Positions 25,671 to 53,078 of a DNA stretch of 64,000 nt are shown here, one piece after another. Origin of the DNA: Lucifuga dentata (lineage: Eukaryota; Chordata; Actinopteri; Ophidiiformes; Bythitidae); assembly GCA_014773175.1 (NCBI GenBank), contig VXCM01003110.1, forward strand, positions 1 through 64,000. The letters are read 5' to 3'. The translations under genes and the position numbers were made by a program. Numbering within the stretch: the first letter of the stretch is position 1; each line of letters begins with the position of its first letter. The notes under the pieces were generated by a model that saw only the letters and a list, made by a program, of their open reading frames with translations, did no database searches and had not been told where the DNA came from.

Positions 25671-28600
25671 ATGGACCAGCAGGACCAGTCCTATATGTTC
25701 GCCAGTTTGACACGGCCTCACTCTGAGCAGTTGCTGCAAGGCCTACAGCTCTTGCGACAGGATCACGAACTGTGTGACATTGTCCTGCGTGTGGGTGATG
25801 CCAAGATCCATGCCCACAAAGTAGTTCTGGCCAGCATCAGCCCTTATTTCAAGGCCATGTTCACGGGTAATCTGTCTGAAAAGGAGACATCTGAGGTTGA
25901 ATTCCAGTGCATCGATGAGACAGCCTTGCAGGTATGTCTGGAGTCAGCACATACTTTTTTAAATTCTCTGAAAAAATTGCTGTAACCTCTTAGTTTATGT
26001 GATACATTTACAAAAACTTTTACTCTTTATCTTCTAGGCCATTGTTGAGTATGCATACACTGGCACTGTGTTTATCTCCCAAGAAACAGTAGAATCTCTG
26101 CTTCCAGCTGCCAACTTACTCCAGGTCAAGCTAGTGCTTAAGGAGTGCTGCTCCTTCCTAGAAAGCCAGCTGGATGCTGGGAACTGCATAGGCATCTCTC
26201 GTTTTGCTGAGACTTATGGTTGCCATGACCTGTGCCTAGCTGCAACTAAATTCATCTGTGAGAACTTTGAGGAAGTTTGTCAGACAGAGGAGTTTTTTGA
26301 GCTGACGAGAGCCGAATTGGATGAAATTGTGTCCAATGACTGCCTTAAGGTGGTGACGGAAGAGACTGTATTTTATGCTCTGGAATCATGGATCAAATAT
26401 GATGTAACTGAGAGACAACAGCACCTGGCTCAGCTACTGCATTGTGTGCGGCTTCCACTCCTTAGCGTCAAATTTCTCACTCGCCTGTACGAAGCCAACC
26501 ATCTTATACGAGATGACCATGCGTGCAAGCACCTGCTTAATGAGGCCCTTAAATATCATTTTATGCCTGAGCACCGGCTCTCTTATCAGACAGTTTTGTC
26601 TGCACGACCCCGGTGTGCCCCAAAGGTACTGCTTGCAGTTGGAGGCAAGGCTGGACTGTTTGCAACATTAGAAAGGTAATAATCTATAAATCACTTTTGC
26701 AAAGGTTACTTTTGAAAATTCTGGACTGCTGATGTCTTTCTGTCTTTGTTTTACAGCATGGAAATGTATTTTCCCCAGACGGATTCTTGGATAGGCCTTG
26801 CCCCTCTCAGTGTACCCAGATATGAGTTTGGAGTGGCAGTGCTGGATCACAAGGTGTATGTAGTGGGAGGCATTGCCACACACATGAGACAAGGCATTAG
26901 CTATCGGAGACACGAGAGCACAGTGGAGAGCTGGGACCCTGAAAGCAACACTTGGTCCTCAGTGGAGCGTATGGCTGAGTGCCGCAGCACTCTTGGGGTG
27001 GTGGTCCTTGCCGGAGAGCTGTATGCTCTGGGAGGCTATGACGGCCAGTATTACCTCCAGTCGGTGGAGAAATATGTACCCAAGCTGAAGGAGTGGCAGC
27101 CTGTAGCANCCAGTATTACCTCCAGTCGGTGGAGAAATATGTACCCAAGCTGAAGGAGTGGCAGCCTGTAGCACCCATGACAAAGTCCCGCAGCTGCTTT
27201 GCCACAGCCGTGCTGGATGGCATGGTGTACGCTATCGGAGGCTATGGTCCAGCCCATATGAACAGGTACTACTACTACTACTACTGAGACTGGTTTGGTG
27301 CTTTGTTGTTGAAAGGGCCACTTCACCATTTTCTTCACAGTGAGAACTGCGGATTATCCGGAATAACTGGGATGCTGTTTCTGGAAAGCCATGGTGCCAT
27401 TACATTTTTCAAATGTTATTTTTCAATCATTTGAACATACTTTACATACTAAATTTCACTGGAGGCAGAAGGGTCAGTGGTTGGCAAATGAACAAATCTG
27501 GAGGGCTAGATACAACTAATGGCAAGAGGGATAAGTTTTTTGCAAATTGGGTATGCTGGCCCTTTGGAATCATGAGTGAACTGCTAATGGGTTTTACAAT
27601 ATTAAGCAGGGATTATTCAACAATACATATGGGGAACTTAGACTAAGTTTTATAAAGGGAGTAATGAAGTTCTTTGAAAATCAGAGAGACAAAAGCAAAT
27701 TAATTTAACACCTAATATGTGTTATTACACTGTTAAAGGCAAAATACATCCCCTGTCTGTAGACCTGAGACAGCAGGTTTAATGTATAGGTTACGTAAAG
27801 GTTTACCAGTTTGTACTGCTGCTGTACATGTTACCCAACATTTAACTCATCACAACTGATCCTAATGTTTGTCTGTCAACTTTTGGTTATTATAGTATAC
27901 CTCTTTTCATCGAAGTGCTATCTATCAAAGTTTATCTATGATTTTTGGTCCACAGAAAGCCCATAGGATCAAACATACCGCTAACTTTTCTTTGTTCCCG
28001 CAGACGGCATTTGACATCAATGATCCTCTCACACCTTTTTTATAATATAGCTTTTGGATAATGGGAAAGCTTCTGTCCCCTTTAAGATCTCCTAAATGGG
28101 TTTTCTCTCTCAAGGTCCTGCTAGTTGTTTAATACAGATAGCAATCAAGTGAAGGATGTCAAGTGGGGCTGAGAAAATGGCTGGTGGACTGCTAATGAGT
28201 GAAGAGGAATCTTAACTGACAGAAGTGGCTGCGGGTTGGTGGTTAGACCTCTGTTGTTGCTGTGGCTCACTAAAGAGAGTCGTCTCTGTTGTTGCTCGTC
28301 TCCTTGACTCCCCAAACCCCTCAGGAGAATGTGTGTTTGGACAGAGAATCTTAAGGGACTGTTTTTTTGTTCCTTCCCCAGTGACTTCTGTGTCCCTACA
28401 TATTGCAAAACAATCACAAATCGGAATTATTCTGGTAGATGTCTGGGGTTTCATTTGGTGTGGTAACTCACAACTGCCATAGATAGCCTCATTAAATGGG
28501 TTGCACTGGTTATACAGTCACACCACCTGTTAGCCTTTAGCTGCTTTCCTTTCTGTAGTTTCTGTTAATACTACCTATAAGAGCATTTATTGCTCCTGTT

Positions 28601-29955
28601 AAAAATGCTGTTTAGGTCTTGTTGACTTTAGTTTGCATGGTAAGCCTGTTGTCATCATTTGTGACACTTCTTGTGCTGCAGAAATTGAAATGATATGGCC
28701 AGTCTTGACTCTTGTAGCCAATTGAATATAAATGACATGAACCACATGTTGAATTTAGCCAATGCCAGTACAATATAATAATAACATAATGGTCACCCAT
28801 TCTAGTTGTGGACCTCAGGGTGCATGATGAAGACTCCTTGATTACAGCAAACTTTAAATCACAACAACATGATATTTGTTATGGTGCCCAATAGAGCCCC
28901 AAAAATAGAGCTGAGATTTTGAACCTGACAGACTAGGATTTAAAACATCAACAGTAATATGGAAAGTAAAATGAAGTAAGTCAGATTCTCTGTCATATAT
29001 GTTTTTATTCTTGTTCAAGTATGGCAGTTTAAAGAGGCCTCAGGGTGAATTGCATGGTCTTTGTACTCTTGAAATATCATCCGGCATCATACATCCAGTA
29101 GAACTGCACATTTTACTGTTAAGTATTGTATAAATAATGCCACATCTGCACTTTGCAGCGTGGAGCGGTACGACCCCAGTAAGGATGCCTGGGAAATGGT
29201 AGCCCCCATGGCAGATAAGAGGATCAACTTCGGAGTGGGTGTCATGCTCGGTTTCATATTTGTGGTTGGTGGGCACAACGGGGTGTCTCACCTGTCCAGC
29301 ATAGAGAGGTACGATCCCCATCAGAACCAGTGGACAGCCTGTCGGCCAATGAACGAACCCCGCACTGGTGAGTTGAGATTGTGCGCTGCTCAAATTAAAG
29401 GACCATACCATCCATTTTGCATGTTTGAGCCTAATATTTTCAATTTTCATACACATAAGGTTGCTGACAATCATTTCCCAAAGGATACTACTATAACGGT
29501 GAATTAAAAAAATTTTTTCTACCTTCCAGCCCTCCACTGGTTTCAGTTCATTCTGGTACGCTATTGTTACAACTTGTTAATACTTGAAACATTCTTGGGA
29601 AAAATTTAATATATTAGGCTCAAACATGCAAAATGAATGGTATGGCCCTTTAATAGAAGGATGAAAGATGATCATGCCTACATATGCTAGCTCATAGCAT
29701 TTATCAAGCTTATTGTGACTATCGCATCTCAAAAAATAGTGAATTAAGCATATAATCAACCACATATGACAGTGATGTGATTGCCTTCCAGGTGTGGGCT
29801 CCGCCATCGTGGACAACTACCTCTATGTGGTGGGAGGTCACTCAGGGTCGTCCTACCTGAACACCGTCCAGCGCTATGACCCTATTTCGGACAGCTGGTT
29901 GGACTCGAGCGGCATGATGTACTGCCGTTGTAACTTTGGCCTGACTGCCCTTTGA
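25671..29955 (+). CDS. klhl28: Kelch-like protein 28 (BTB-BACK-Kelch)
   Basis: There are five coding exons: 25671-25931, 26038-26675, 26757-27265, 29159-29367 and 29792-29955. After removal of one duplicated 64-mer plus N (27045-27109) they give 571 residues, the same length as human KLHL28. The BTB domain (HELCDIVLRVGD, HKVVLASISPYFKAMF) is followed by BACK (about residues 130-240) and six Kelch repeats with GG doublets (YVVGGIATHM, YALGGYDGQYY, YAIGGYGPAHMN, FVVGGHNGVSHL, YVVGGHSGSSYL). KLHL proteins are substrate adaptors of CUL3 ubiquitin ligases; the substrate of KLHL28 is not established to my knowledge. The start MDQQDQSYMFASL aligns with the human N terminus. An in-frame ATG at 25638 lies within an apparent acceptor tract and is rejected. 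The orientation relative to togaram1 and C14orf28 is conserved with human chr14q21. Confidence 0.95.
27045..27173. repeat. Duplicated 64-mer around an N inside a klhl28 exon
   Basis: Positions 27045-27108 and 27110-27173 are identical around 'n' at 27109. As assembled they shift the Kelch frame. Dropping one copy plus the N restores KEWQPVAPMTKSRS and the exact family length. Confidence 0.95.
27266..29158. other. klhl28 intron 3, no features seen
   Basis: This is AT-rich intron sequence between Kelch exons. I recognise no gene, element end or structured RNA in it. Confidence 0.5.
29399..29648. mobile_element. TTAA element, short internally deleted copy F
   Basis: It is bounded by TTAA at 29395-29398 and 29649-29652. 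The ends AGGACCATACCATCC and AATGGTATGGCCCT are nearly perfect inverted repeats. At 250 bases it is about 40% of the full length, keeping both termini and losing the centre. It lies 31 bases downstream of the klhl28 exon 4 donor. Confidence 0.85.
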
Positions 29956-32900
29956 CCCATGGCCCAGCTGGGTAGGACCCCATGAGAACACTTAGACACA
30001 AAAACGTTTATTTTTGTTGTCTCCTTCTCCTCCTTCACATTCATCCTCCAGGGGCAGAGGAGTGTTACCCACCAACACCGATACACAAAGAGAGAGAGAG
30101 AGAGCCCGCTGGGTGGATGGATGTGCCGGGNTACCCACCAACACCGATACACAAAGAGAGAGAGAGAGAGCCCGCTGGGTGGATGGATGTGCCGGGCTAG
30201 CTGGCCGGCTGGCAGAGGGTCACAGCTGTAGCTGGAGAGATGAGGAAGAGCTGTGCGTTTGCGCGGATAAGAGAGGAAGGTGATTGGGCGGCTGTCGTCG
30301 CGGACACGAGGAGACCACCGCTTTACTGCTGCTGGACCACAATGAGGACCTGAGCCATTTCCCCAGAGGATTGTGGGAGAAATCTGCCACTTCTGTTTCT
30401 ACGTTGGTAGAGTTTGTTTTTGTTAATGGCATTATTTGTGTTAACATTTCAATTTTTTTTTTTTATTTGTTTGTTTTTTTCATTTCCCTGCTGCAACCAG
30501 TATCACATTTAAATTTTGTAGAACCTTGCAGTTTGCTTGTGTATTTGTATGAACATGTGGTTGTGAACCATTTAGTTTGTGTGTCTGCGTGTTTGCCTGA
30601 TGGGTACGTGCATGTCAGATATGATTGCTTTTTATTACGTGTCTGCGTGCAGAACTGACGCTTGGGCTCAGCGACGCGGAGGTTTGCACACCGAGTCCGA
30701 GACCTCTGCGTTGAAATCAGTGCTTCACAAACTTCGAGAAGTTGGAAATCTTTATATTTTCTCAAAGGGCTGCTTTTTCCTCTCTTGTAAATAGTCAAAA
30801 TGAAACACACAGATAAGAGTATATCCTCTGCATTGCCTGTAAATGTTGTTTTTCTGCACTGGGTCATAAGTGTGAGTGTGTGCGCGCAACTCGATTCAAG
30901 GGGGAATGTAGATGTAAATGGCAAACTAACCCCGTTGAATTCTCCTGAGCGTTCACCACTATATCTGTCATCCTTGGAGAAATCCTCATGTTGTAGCTTG
31001 TGTCGCGTCGTGCTGAGGTCAGATCATGCATTTGCAACTTCTCATGGTTGTTCAAATTGACCATGGCCCTGTTTCACCCTTTGGTCAGTACACAATACCA
31101 ACTGGTGCTATATTTAGGATTCAGGATTCACAATGAGGTCAACCTACATTCAGCCTCTGTTATGGTATTGTGGTTTATGTTAGTTGGTTTATGTGCATTT
31201 AAACACTCAGAATCATAAAGACCCCCCTNCCCCCCCCCATCACGCAATAAGTCAAAGCACTAAGTCCCAATGAAAGGAAAGACTGGTTAGAGAACTGCAA
31301 ATGTTTCTCCTCATAATTTCCTCAATATGTAAAGTAGCACTATGCTTTTTTTTTTTTTTTTTTTTTTTGTAATAAATATATGGTAACTGGTAATTTTCTG
31401 CTTCTGAAGAAATGCCACATGGCTTCCCTGACACATTGTCTCTGTTGCAGGATATGAGCACGCTTTGTTGTCTCAAAATATCTGTTGTCAGTACATTTTG
31501 TCTCTCTTGCTCTTCTGGTTTTCTGCCAGCGATCAAGTCTGGCACCTTCTATTTGCTTTCCCCAACCCACCACCAAATGTGATCTTCATGTGGCCACAGT
31601 GTTGCTGGCAAGCTCAGGTTCAAGTTAATCTGTTCACAGCTCCATGTGAAGTGCCAAAACATGACCTCCTTTTTCCAAATCTGAGGTTACTTTCTCACCC
31701 CCAGTGCTAGAAATGGCTTTTCATCCATGTGTGCCACCATTGCAACATTGCTTTTTTTCTTCTTTTTTTTTTTTTTTTCNTTTTTTTTTTTTTTTTTCGC
31801 TAATCTATTAGCATTACATTCTTCCATGCTGTCATGGAGATAGATGATAAAGCGCCAAGGGCTGTACTAGCCAACTCAGGCCAAGCTGCCACTGTCGCCC
31901 ATCCTGCAGGACAGAAACCAGACCAGCAGACTCTGTGTGCTCCCCTGGATGTGTCCAAGTCCAGGAGGACTGAGGGTGTCTGTGCAGCTATGGGCTAGAC
32001 TGAAGGGGCTGGCTAAGCAATGGACAGCAATAGATGGAGCAGGTGTGGTGTGTTTTGTTGAGTTATTTGAGGCTAGTTTGAGCTGCATTGCACAGTGATG
32101 TTTGCACATAAGTGGAATCTTTGAAGCAAGCTCTGCATTGCACTTATAAAATGATTTGATAGTAATTTGTACATGTCTTAATTTAGGCTGAAAGCATTTA
32201 CACAATGCAATAAGACTTCTGTTCCCTTTGTGGATTCATGTTTTGTGTTTAGTCTCTTTATAAAGCCAAAGCATGTCCTTGCTGTAGTGACACGGTAAAT
32301 TTCCTTCATTCTACCAGGTAAATTTGTGAGTCCTTGTAATTATGTTGTGCATGTTTGTCATTTGTTTTTACAAGGCATATGTTTCCTCAGTCAAATTTAA
32401 ACCATTTCTTCATTATTGGCCAAATGGAGGTATATATCTTTGCGGTATTCAGCAGATTTTGCCATATTTAAGTCTTGTAATTTAAATGCTAGACAGGACA
32501 TGTGCTTCTACTTAACCCTTGTACTACACATTTAATTGTTGTATACATGATTATGTATAATTTGTATACATGACTATGTATAATTTCTTCTCCAGATCTT
32601 TAATGACATTTGCCTTGCAAATTAGTCAGTGTGTCACTGGTGAGACATTCAGTTTGTTGCAGATTGTTTGCATTACCATGTGTAGAGCTGTCTACTTTCC
32701 TGTTCATTTTGAGCGAATAACGTGTAACTAAACACAACCCAAGCTTCTTTCTACAAATGTGACTTCAGAAACATGACTGATGTTTTTTTGTATTTATGAT
32801 TCTAATTTGTATTCATGTTCTGTTAACATCACAGTCTGATTTACGTTTAACTGTCTCGTTTTAAGCCTACTGTAATAGATACTATGTTGGTCACTGCAGC

Positions 32901-34889
32901 CACAGCAGAAATTACGCAGGCGTAATTATGTGCTGATGCCATCATTTATCCAGCATCAATGTTCTGTGCACACATCACATACTGTAGATGTAATGAATTT
33001 TGGGAATTCTCTTGGTTTCTGAGGCGAAACTAACTACTTAATGATTTTTGGAATGAGCCTGATGAAATCTGCAAACGTGAATCTGCAAAAGGTATATTAA
33101 AATGAAGTTTGTACACATTTTTATTATGGCCTAACCAATGTTATGTGTTGCCACCACTCTCACCAAAGTGCTTGTTTGAAGAAAGCAGGTGGATGACTAA
33201 GACATAGTCTAGTGTTCAGCTTCTGAGAGAAAAATCCTATGAAACTGATGTCAGTGTTAGCCAAACTACCACTCTGCTTCTTTTACATTTTCCATTGTGT
33301 GTTTGAAGGTGATGATCTTGAATTTTATATCCTGTGGACTAATACTGGAAGATAACCTTAGGTGTAGAAGCAGTAGCTTTTTTCACATTTTATCATGAGT
33401 TAATTGAAGACATTTTACATACATTTCAGTCAGTTTGTGTGGTGCAGTTGTACCCAGTTTAAAATAAATGCCTGCCTTAAAAGGTACTGTTTGCTCTTAT
33501 CTGACTCTAATTATACCCATCCATGTTATGCATAAATGCAACAAAATAAGTCAGCACAAGTTTAATACAAAAAAATATTTGTATTGCATGTTAAAGATTG
33601 ACAATGGCTGCATAGAAGAACAGCAACTGAAAACTAAAAAAATTGAACAAGGATTTGTACTAAACAGGCTTTACATGAACAAAATTTCAGTTTCATTCAT
33701 CAGTTTCATTTAGAGGCACTACGTGATCCCAGTTAATTCTTTAAAAAGTATTACAAAATGACACGTCTTGTGATCTAGACTGCAGTGTATGTCGAGCTGT
33801 AGTGAGAATTTAAGTAATTATTACGGACACGCTGCCAACTATGGCTACATTTACGCTACAGGTCATAAAGAATGCAGTCTGAGCATGTGCAGCAATGATT
33901 GCTGCCACAACATTTTATGATGTGCAAGTCAGAATAGGAAGGAAATTACGATCTGTGTGTTTAGATGACAGTCATATTGGCAGATATCAGTTGTGATCTG
34001 ATTCCATGGTTGTTTTTTTTACTGTTTACAAGTTCACAGCACATACCCGATATTACCATATGTGAGGGAAAAAACAAAAAAAAGAAAAATCAGACATTAC
34101 CTGGCAGTGTAAATGTAGCTGTAGCATAAATGCCCCAGAAATTAAACAAGTAATACTTTCATAAATTAAGCATATTTCAAAGTGCATTTAACATTATAAG
34201 AACTTATGTGTTTTATTTTGCTTAAATGAAATGCTTACCTCCACCATTTGAGCATAACAAACAACAAAATCAGCATGACGTGTGTAACTTTGGTTATTTC
34301 TTTTTTTTTCTCAAGCCACGCTGTAAATAGAAAAAGCACCAATAAAATTGGAGGGTTGATATGCATAAATATATTAGAAAACACTGATAAAACTGTACAG
34401 TTGTAGTGCTGATTGAAATGTGTTATTGCTGTGCAGTCGATACACCCAAGTATTTATCAGCGGTGTAATCCATCTGACAATCATAAACTCTGTAAAATCA
34501 TATGGCAGAAATTTCTCTCACATGGCAGGAACCATGTTTGATGTGCATTCTATACTGCTATTGTAATTTGTGCATACCAGCCCTGAACTATTATAGTCCA
34601 TTTATTCTTGGATTCCAAGTACGCCCCAAAAAAGGGATGTCATTTTTTACAGTGAGCTTTCTGCAAGCATTCAGGCAAAACTGCGCATTTTTTCTTTAAG
34701 CATCTTAGAGCTAACGAGAGAAGAAACCGCTGACAGGGATTCATTACACTGTCTTGAGAATCTGAAAAGTACCGAAACGGCATATTTTGTGAATTGATTT
34801 GAGTTAAGTAAAGCTACTGAGGGGCCATGACACAAAATGATGCTTTTAATGCTGTGCTCTCCAGTGTGTCCAGGTGTGATGAGAAGAGC
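29956..34889. other. Convergent 3' regions of klhl28 and C14orf28
   Basis: About 4.9 kb lie without a recognisable ORF between two convergent stop codons. The stretch contains a duplicated 65-mer around 'n' (30066-30130 and 30132-30196), homopolymer joins at 31229 and 31780, a poly-T run near 31345-31368, and several AATAAA hexamers (for example near 33462 and 34343). Mammalian KLHL28 has a long 3' UTR, so much of this may be transcribed. Confidence 0.5.
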
Positions 34890-37383
<2,494 letters not shown>

Positions 37384-37948
37384 TGCTCTCGGTCCTTCAT
37401 GTCTTACCTCGGACGAAAAGCCAGATAATCTGTTATAGTATTTTTCTAGCACTTGCTGGTGAATCTATACGCGCTTACACCTTTGCAAGAATCCACACAC
37501 CTTCACTGAACGTCAAGTAACACTAATATAAACATTGCTGGGTTTTTTTTTCACAGGAATCCTAACTGTTTTGTAAGTACAGCGGCGCCTGCTGGCTGTA
37601 GGTAAAATTACATGCGTCTCACTCCATTTCTCGCGAGTGAGATAGTTGAACCCTCTCTTTTATTGGTGGATCTACCTGTCTATATTTTGTTAAAGAATTA
37701 TGATTGGCTAGCAAAGTTTGTAGTCCCGCCCACTGGCGAATGTGGAGTTACGTTTGACGTTATTCTAGAAAGTTAATAGGTCGGGTTTTAGGCGTAGGGC
37801 CTGATTCGTGAATAGAACGCACGATGCTAGGACTTTCGGCCCGCCTTTTGTAAAAACTTCAGTTCGTGGAGGACCTTTCGCACTGTTCTTCTTGTCAAGC
37901 AGAGTGCACCAGTCAGACCATCATCTGAGAAATCTGTCAGGCCTAAAG
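37384..37948. promoter_or_regulatory. Bidirectional promoter of C14orf28 and mthfd1
   Basis: Only 565 bases separate the two start codons. TCTCGCGAGT at 37629-37638 matches 9 of 10 bases of the palindrome TCTCGCGAGA, an element known from divergent housekeeping promoters and bound by BANP. Two inverted CCAAT boxes (ATTGG) lie at 37662-37666 and 37703-37707. No TATA box is evident. Motif presence is observed; usage is inferred. Confidence 0.6.
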
Positions 37949-50936
<12,988 letters not shown>

Positions 50937-51742
50937 AGCTGGACTGCACATATCAGTAAGAAGCTTAGTGTTCAGTGCAACATCAAGATTTTATTATCAG
51001 GCTGTAGTTGGCAGGCACTGATGATGACTGTGAATATATCCATCATCTCCCTCTGCTCTCTTCCTCAGCGTGACGAGACAGCCCATCACCCCCACCGAGC
51101 CTTAATGAAATGTGATGGAGTAATAACTGAAAGCGCCTTGCCCTCGCCTGCTGGTGGTGTTTATTTGTTGTTTTTTTTTCACTCAGCCACTGACATCTGT
51201 AAATAACTGATTTGCTTTGCCCAGAGTTCTGCTGATGAATCAAAGAACTTCATTAATGGAAAAACAGTTTAACCCCATGAGAGTTTTGCAAGGGGGAAAT
51301 ATCATATTGACAATTGTTTCACTTACATCTCTGGATCTATTAAACAAGCTCATGTTCTGCATAATATGTTTACATCCCAGAGCTCCTAATGATGACAGTA
51401 ACCAAAAATTCTAAAGTTGTACTCAGAAAACCAGATGTGTATTTGTGTTTACTAAACCAGGTGTCTTCTATCTTTAGCAATCAAATGAACTGTCTTTGTA
51501 AATTATAAAAAATAAAAATTGACAGAATGCAAAAACTAAAGCTTAATGTTTACAGATGAATAGTTTCTATTTTTGAGAGGTGTTGCCTGATTTTCTATTT
51601 TGCCTATCCTGTTTTTTGATTAAATATTTCTATTTCACACTGTCTACCATTGGCAGAGTAAACAGCACTACTGTAAAACTGAACAGTCCTGATGCTGGAA
51701 ATCAGTTCTAATGACAGTACTTTTTACAAAAGATGTAATAAA
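50937..51742 (+). terminator. mthfd1 3' UTR with polyadenylation signals
   Basis: Canonical AATAAA hexamers occur at 51511-51516 and 51737-51742 downstream of the mthfd1 stop. Either could define the mRNA end. No coding content is seen between 51742 and about 52215. Confidence 0.5.
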
Positions 51743-52316
51743 ATCACCCTAAAGGAAGCCACGTGCTGTATTTATTTATTGCTGTATTTATTGTACTATT
51801 GAGTCTGTATAGTTATGTGTTATGTGTGAATCTTCAGACAGAGAAAGTGACTGGTGATCCTTCACTTTATTAGAAATGCAGGTGAGTGACATTATTCTGG
51901 GACATTTTTTGTTTGACATGCATAGTACAAAAGTAGAATGAGTCATTCTTCAGAATAAATTAAAGATACCTAGAAATGTCTCAGCTAAAAGCATTTAAAT
52001 CAATCAAGTCTTATTTTCTATATACAACACACCTAAAGTTTAATCATGGTGCATTTACTGTATTTAATTTCTTTTTTATTGCAGTGACTGTTCACTGATG
52101 TGAGTGTGGTTGGTTATTTCTTGCAGCGTGTAACACGTCAGTGATTGCATCACTATGGAAACCCATTTGCAGTGTTGCTGTTGGCGCTGGACAGTGGTGC
52201 AGACACGTACATGACATATAAACAACTGGAATCTCTTCACACCACTCATTATTCTTCCAAAATGTCAATCAAAAGCAAAATTATCCGGAGAGGATCATTT
52301 TCTGCAATATGACAGT

Positions 52317-53078
52317 TCAATTCCCTCCTTTAAGAAGCGGCCAAAAGCTCTCTGGAGGAACAGGACCAAAAAGCCTTCTCCTTTCTTCCAGGAGCAAATT
52401 GGAGAAACTAATGAGTACATTGAGGAGGAGATAATCATCCTGACTAATGAACATGCTGAAGAGATCATGACCGTGAGCATATACCCAGAGAATGAAGTCA
52501 GATGTCACTATTCTGAGATGCAGACACCGAGTGGAGATGTTGGTGCTGTAATGTTAGAGATCAAGCGCAGTGATGAAACTTCTGAAACTCCATCACATTT
52601 AAATAATAGCTTGAATATGACTGCAGGATCTCGAGAAGATCTGATAGGGAGTAAGGAGATTCAGATGGACTACTGTAGTGCCCAGAGTGGCACGGTGAGT
52701 CAGGATTGTGGCGAATGTCAAAATCTGGACACTTTAAACAAGCAAGAAGGGATAATCAGACCCATCATCTCAGCAGAAATTGCATCGCAGCATCCAAGAC
52801 TGTACGCAACATGCAACAACCACTCAATTCCCCAATGTGTTTCTGAAGAATCTATAGGTCTGCCGGTAAATGAAATACCAGCAGGCATTGTGACAGATAA
52901 TGTTGCAGTTATGGACAATTTTAGTTTGGACATGTTGCATAAAAAGTTGAAAGTCTTCAGTGAGGAAAATGCGGAGCTGCTAGAAACGGCGTGCTCTGTG
53001 GTTCAGGTTGCAATAAAAGCTGCACTGAACCAGTTTAAGAAGGAGCTGCTGGACACAGTTCCCAGTCTGGATCAGTAG
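52317..53078 (+). CDS. akap5: AKAP5-like A-kinase anchoring protein (start unresolved)
   Basis: An open frame ends at 53078. From 52317 it encodes 253 residues. Near its start is a polybasic stretch (SFKKRPKALWRNRTKK), like the membrane-targeting basic region of AKAP79/150. The C terminus carries ENAELLETACSVVQVAIKAA, aligning with the RII-binding amphipathic helix of AKAP5 (LLETA/VV/AI pattern), about 53048 at its end. IPAGIVTD (52875-52898) sits where AKAP5 has its calcineurin-docking PxIxIT-like site. The position right after mthfd1 matches human MTHFD1-AKAP5. AKAP5 scaffolds PKA, calcineurin and PKC at synaptic membranes. The frame is open back to 52215 but has no ATG before 52467, so a 5' exon is needed. 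Candidates are ATGCAG|gtgagt at 51886 spliced to an acceptor around 52292 or 52315. The protein is much shorter than human (427 aa). Confidence 0.7.
   Translation, partial: SIPSFKKRPKALWRNRTKKPSPFFQEQIGETNEYIEEEIIILTNEHAEEIMTVSIYPENEVRCHYSEMQTPSGDVGAVMLEIKRSDETSETPSHLNNSLNMTAGSREDLIGSKEIQMDYCSAQSGTVSQDCGECQNLDTLNKQEGIIRPIISAEIASQHPRLYATCNNHSIPQCVSEESIGLPVNEIPAGIVTDNVAVMDNFSLDMLHKKLKVFSEENAELLETACSVVQVAIKAALNQFKKELLDTVPSLDQ

Noticed and set aside
37384..37452. A longer N terminus for the C14orf28 gene from 37452
   Set aside because: The apparent start is GTG on the minus strand. 37383 is the first ATG, with a good context.
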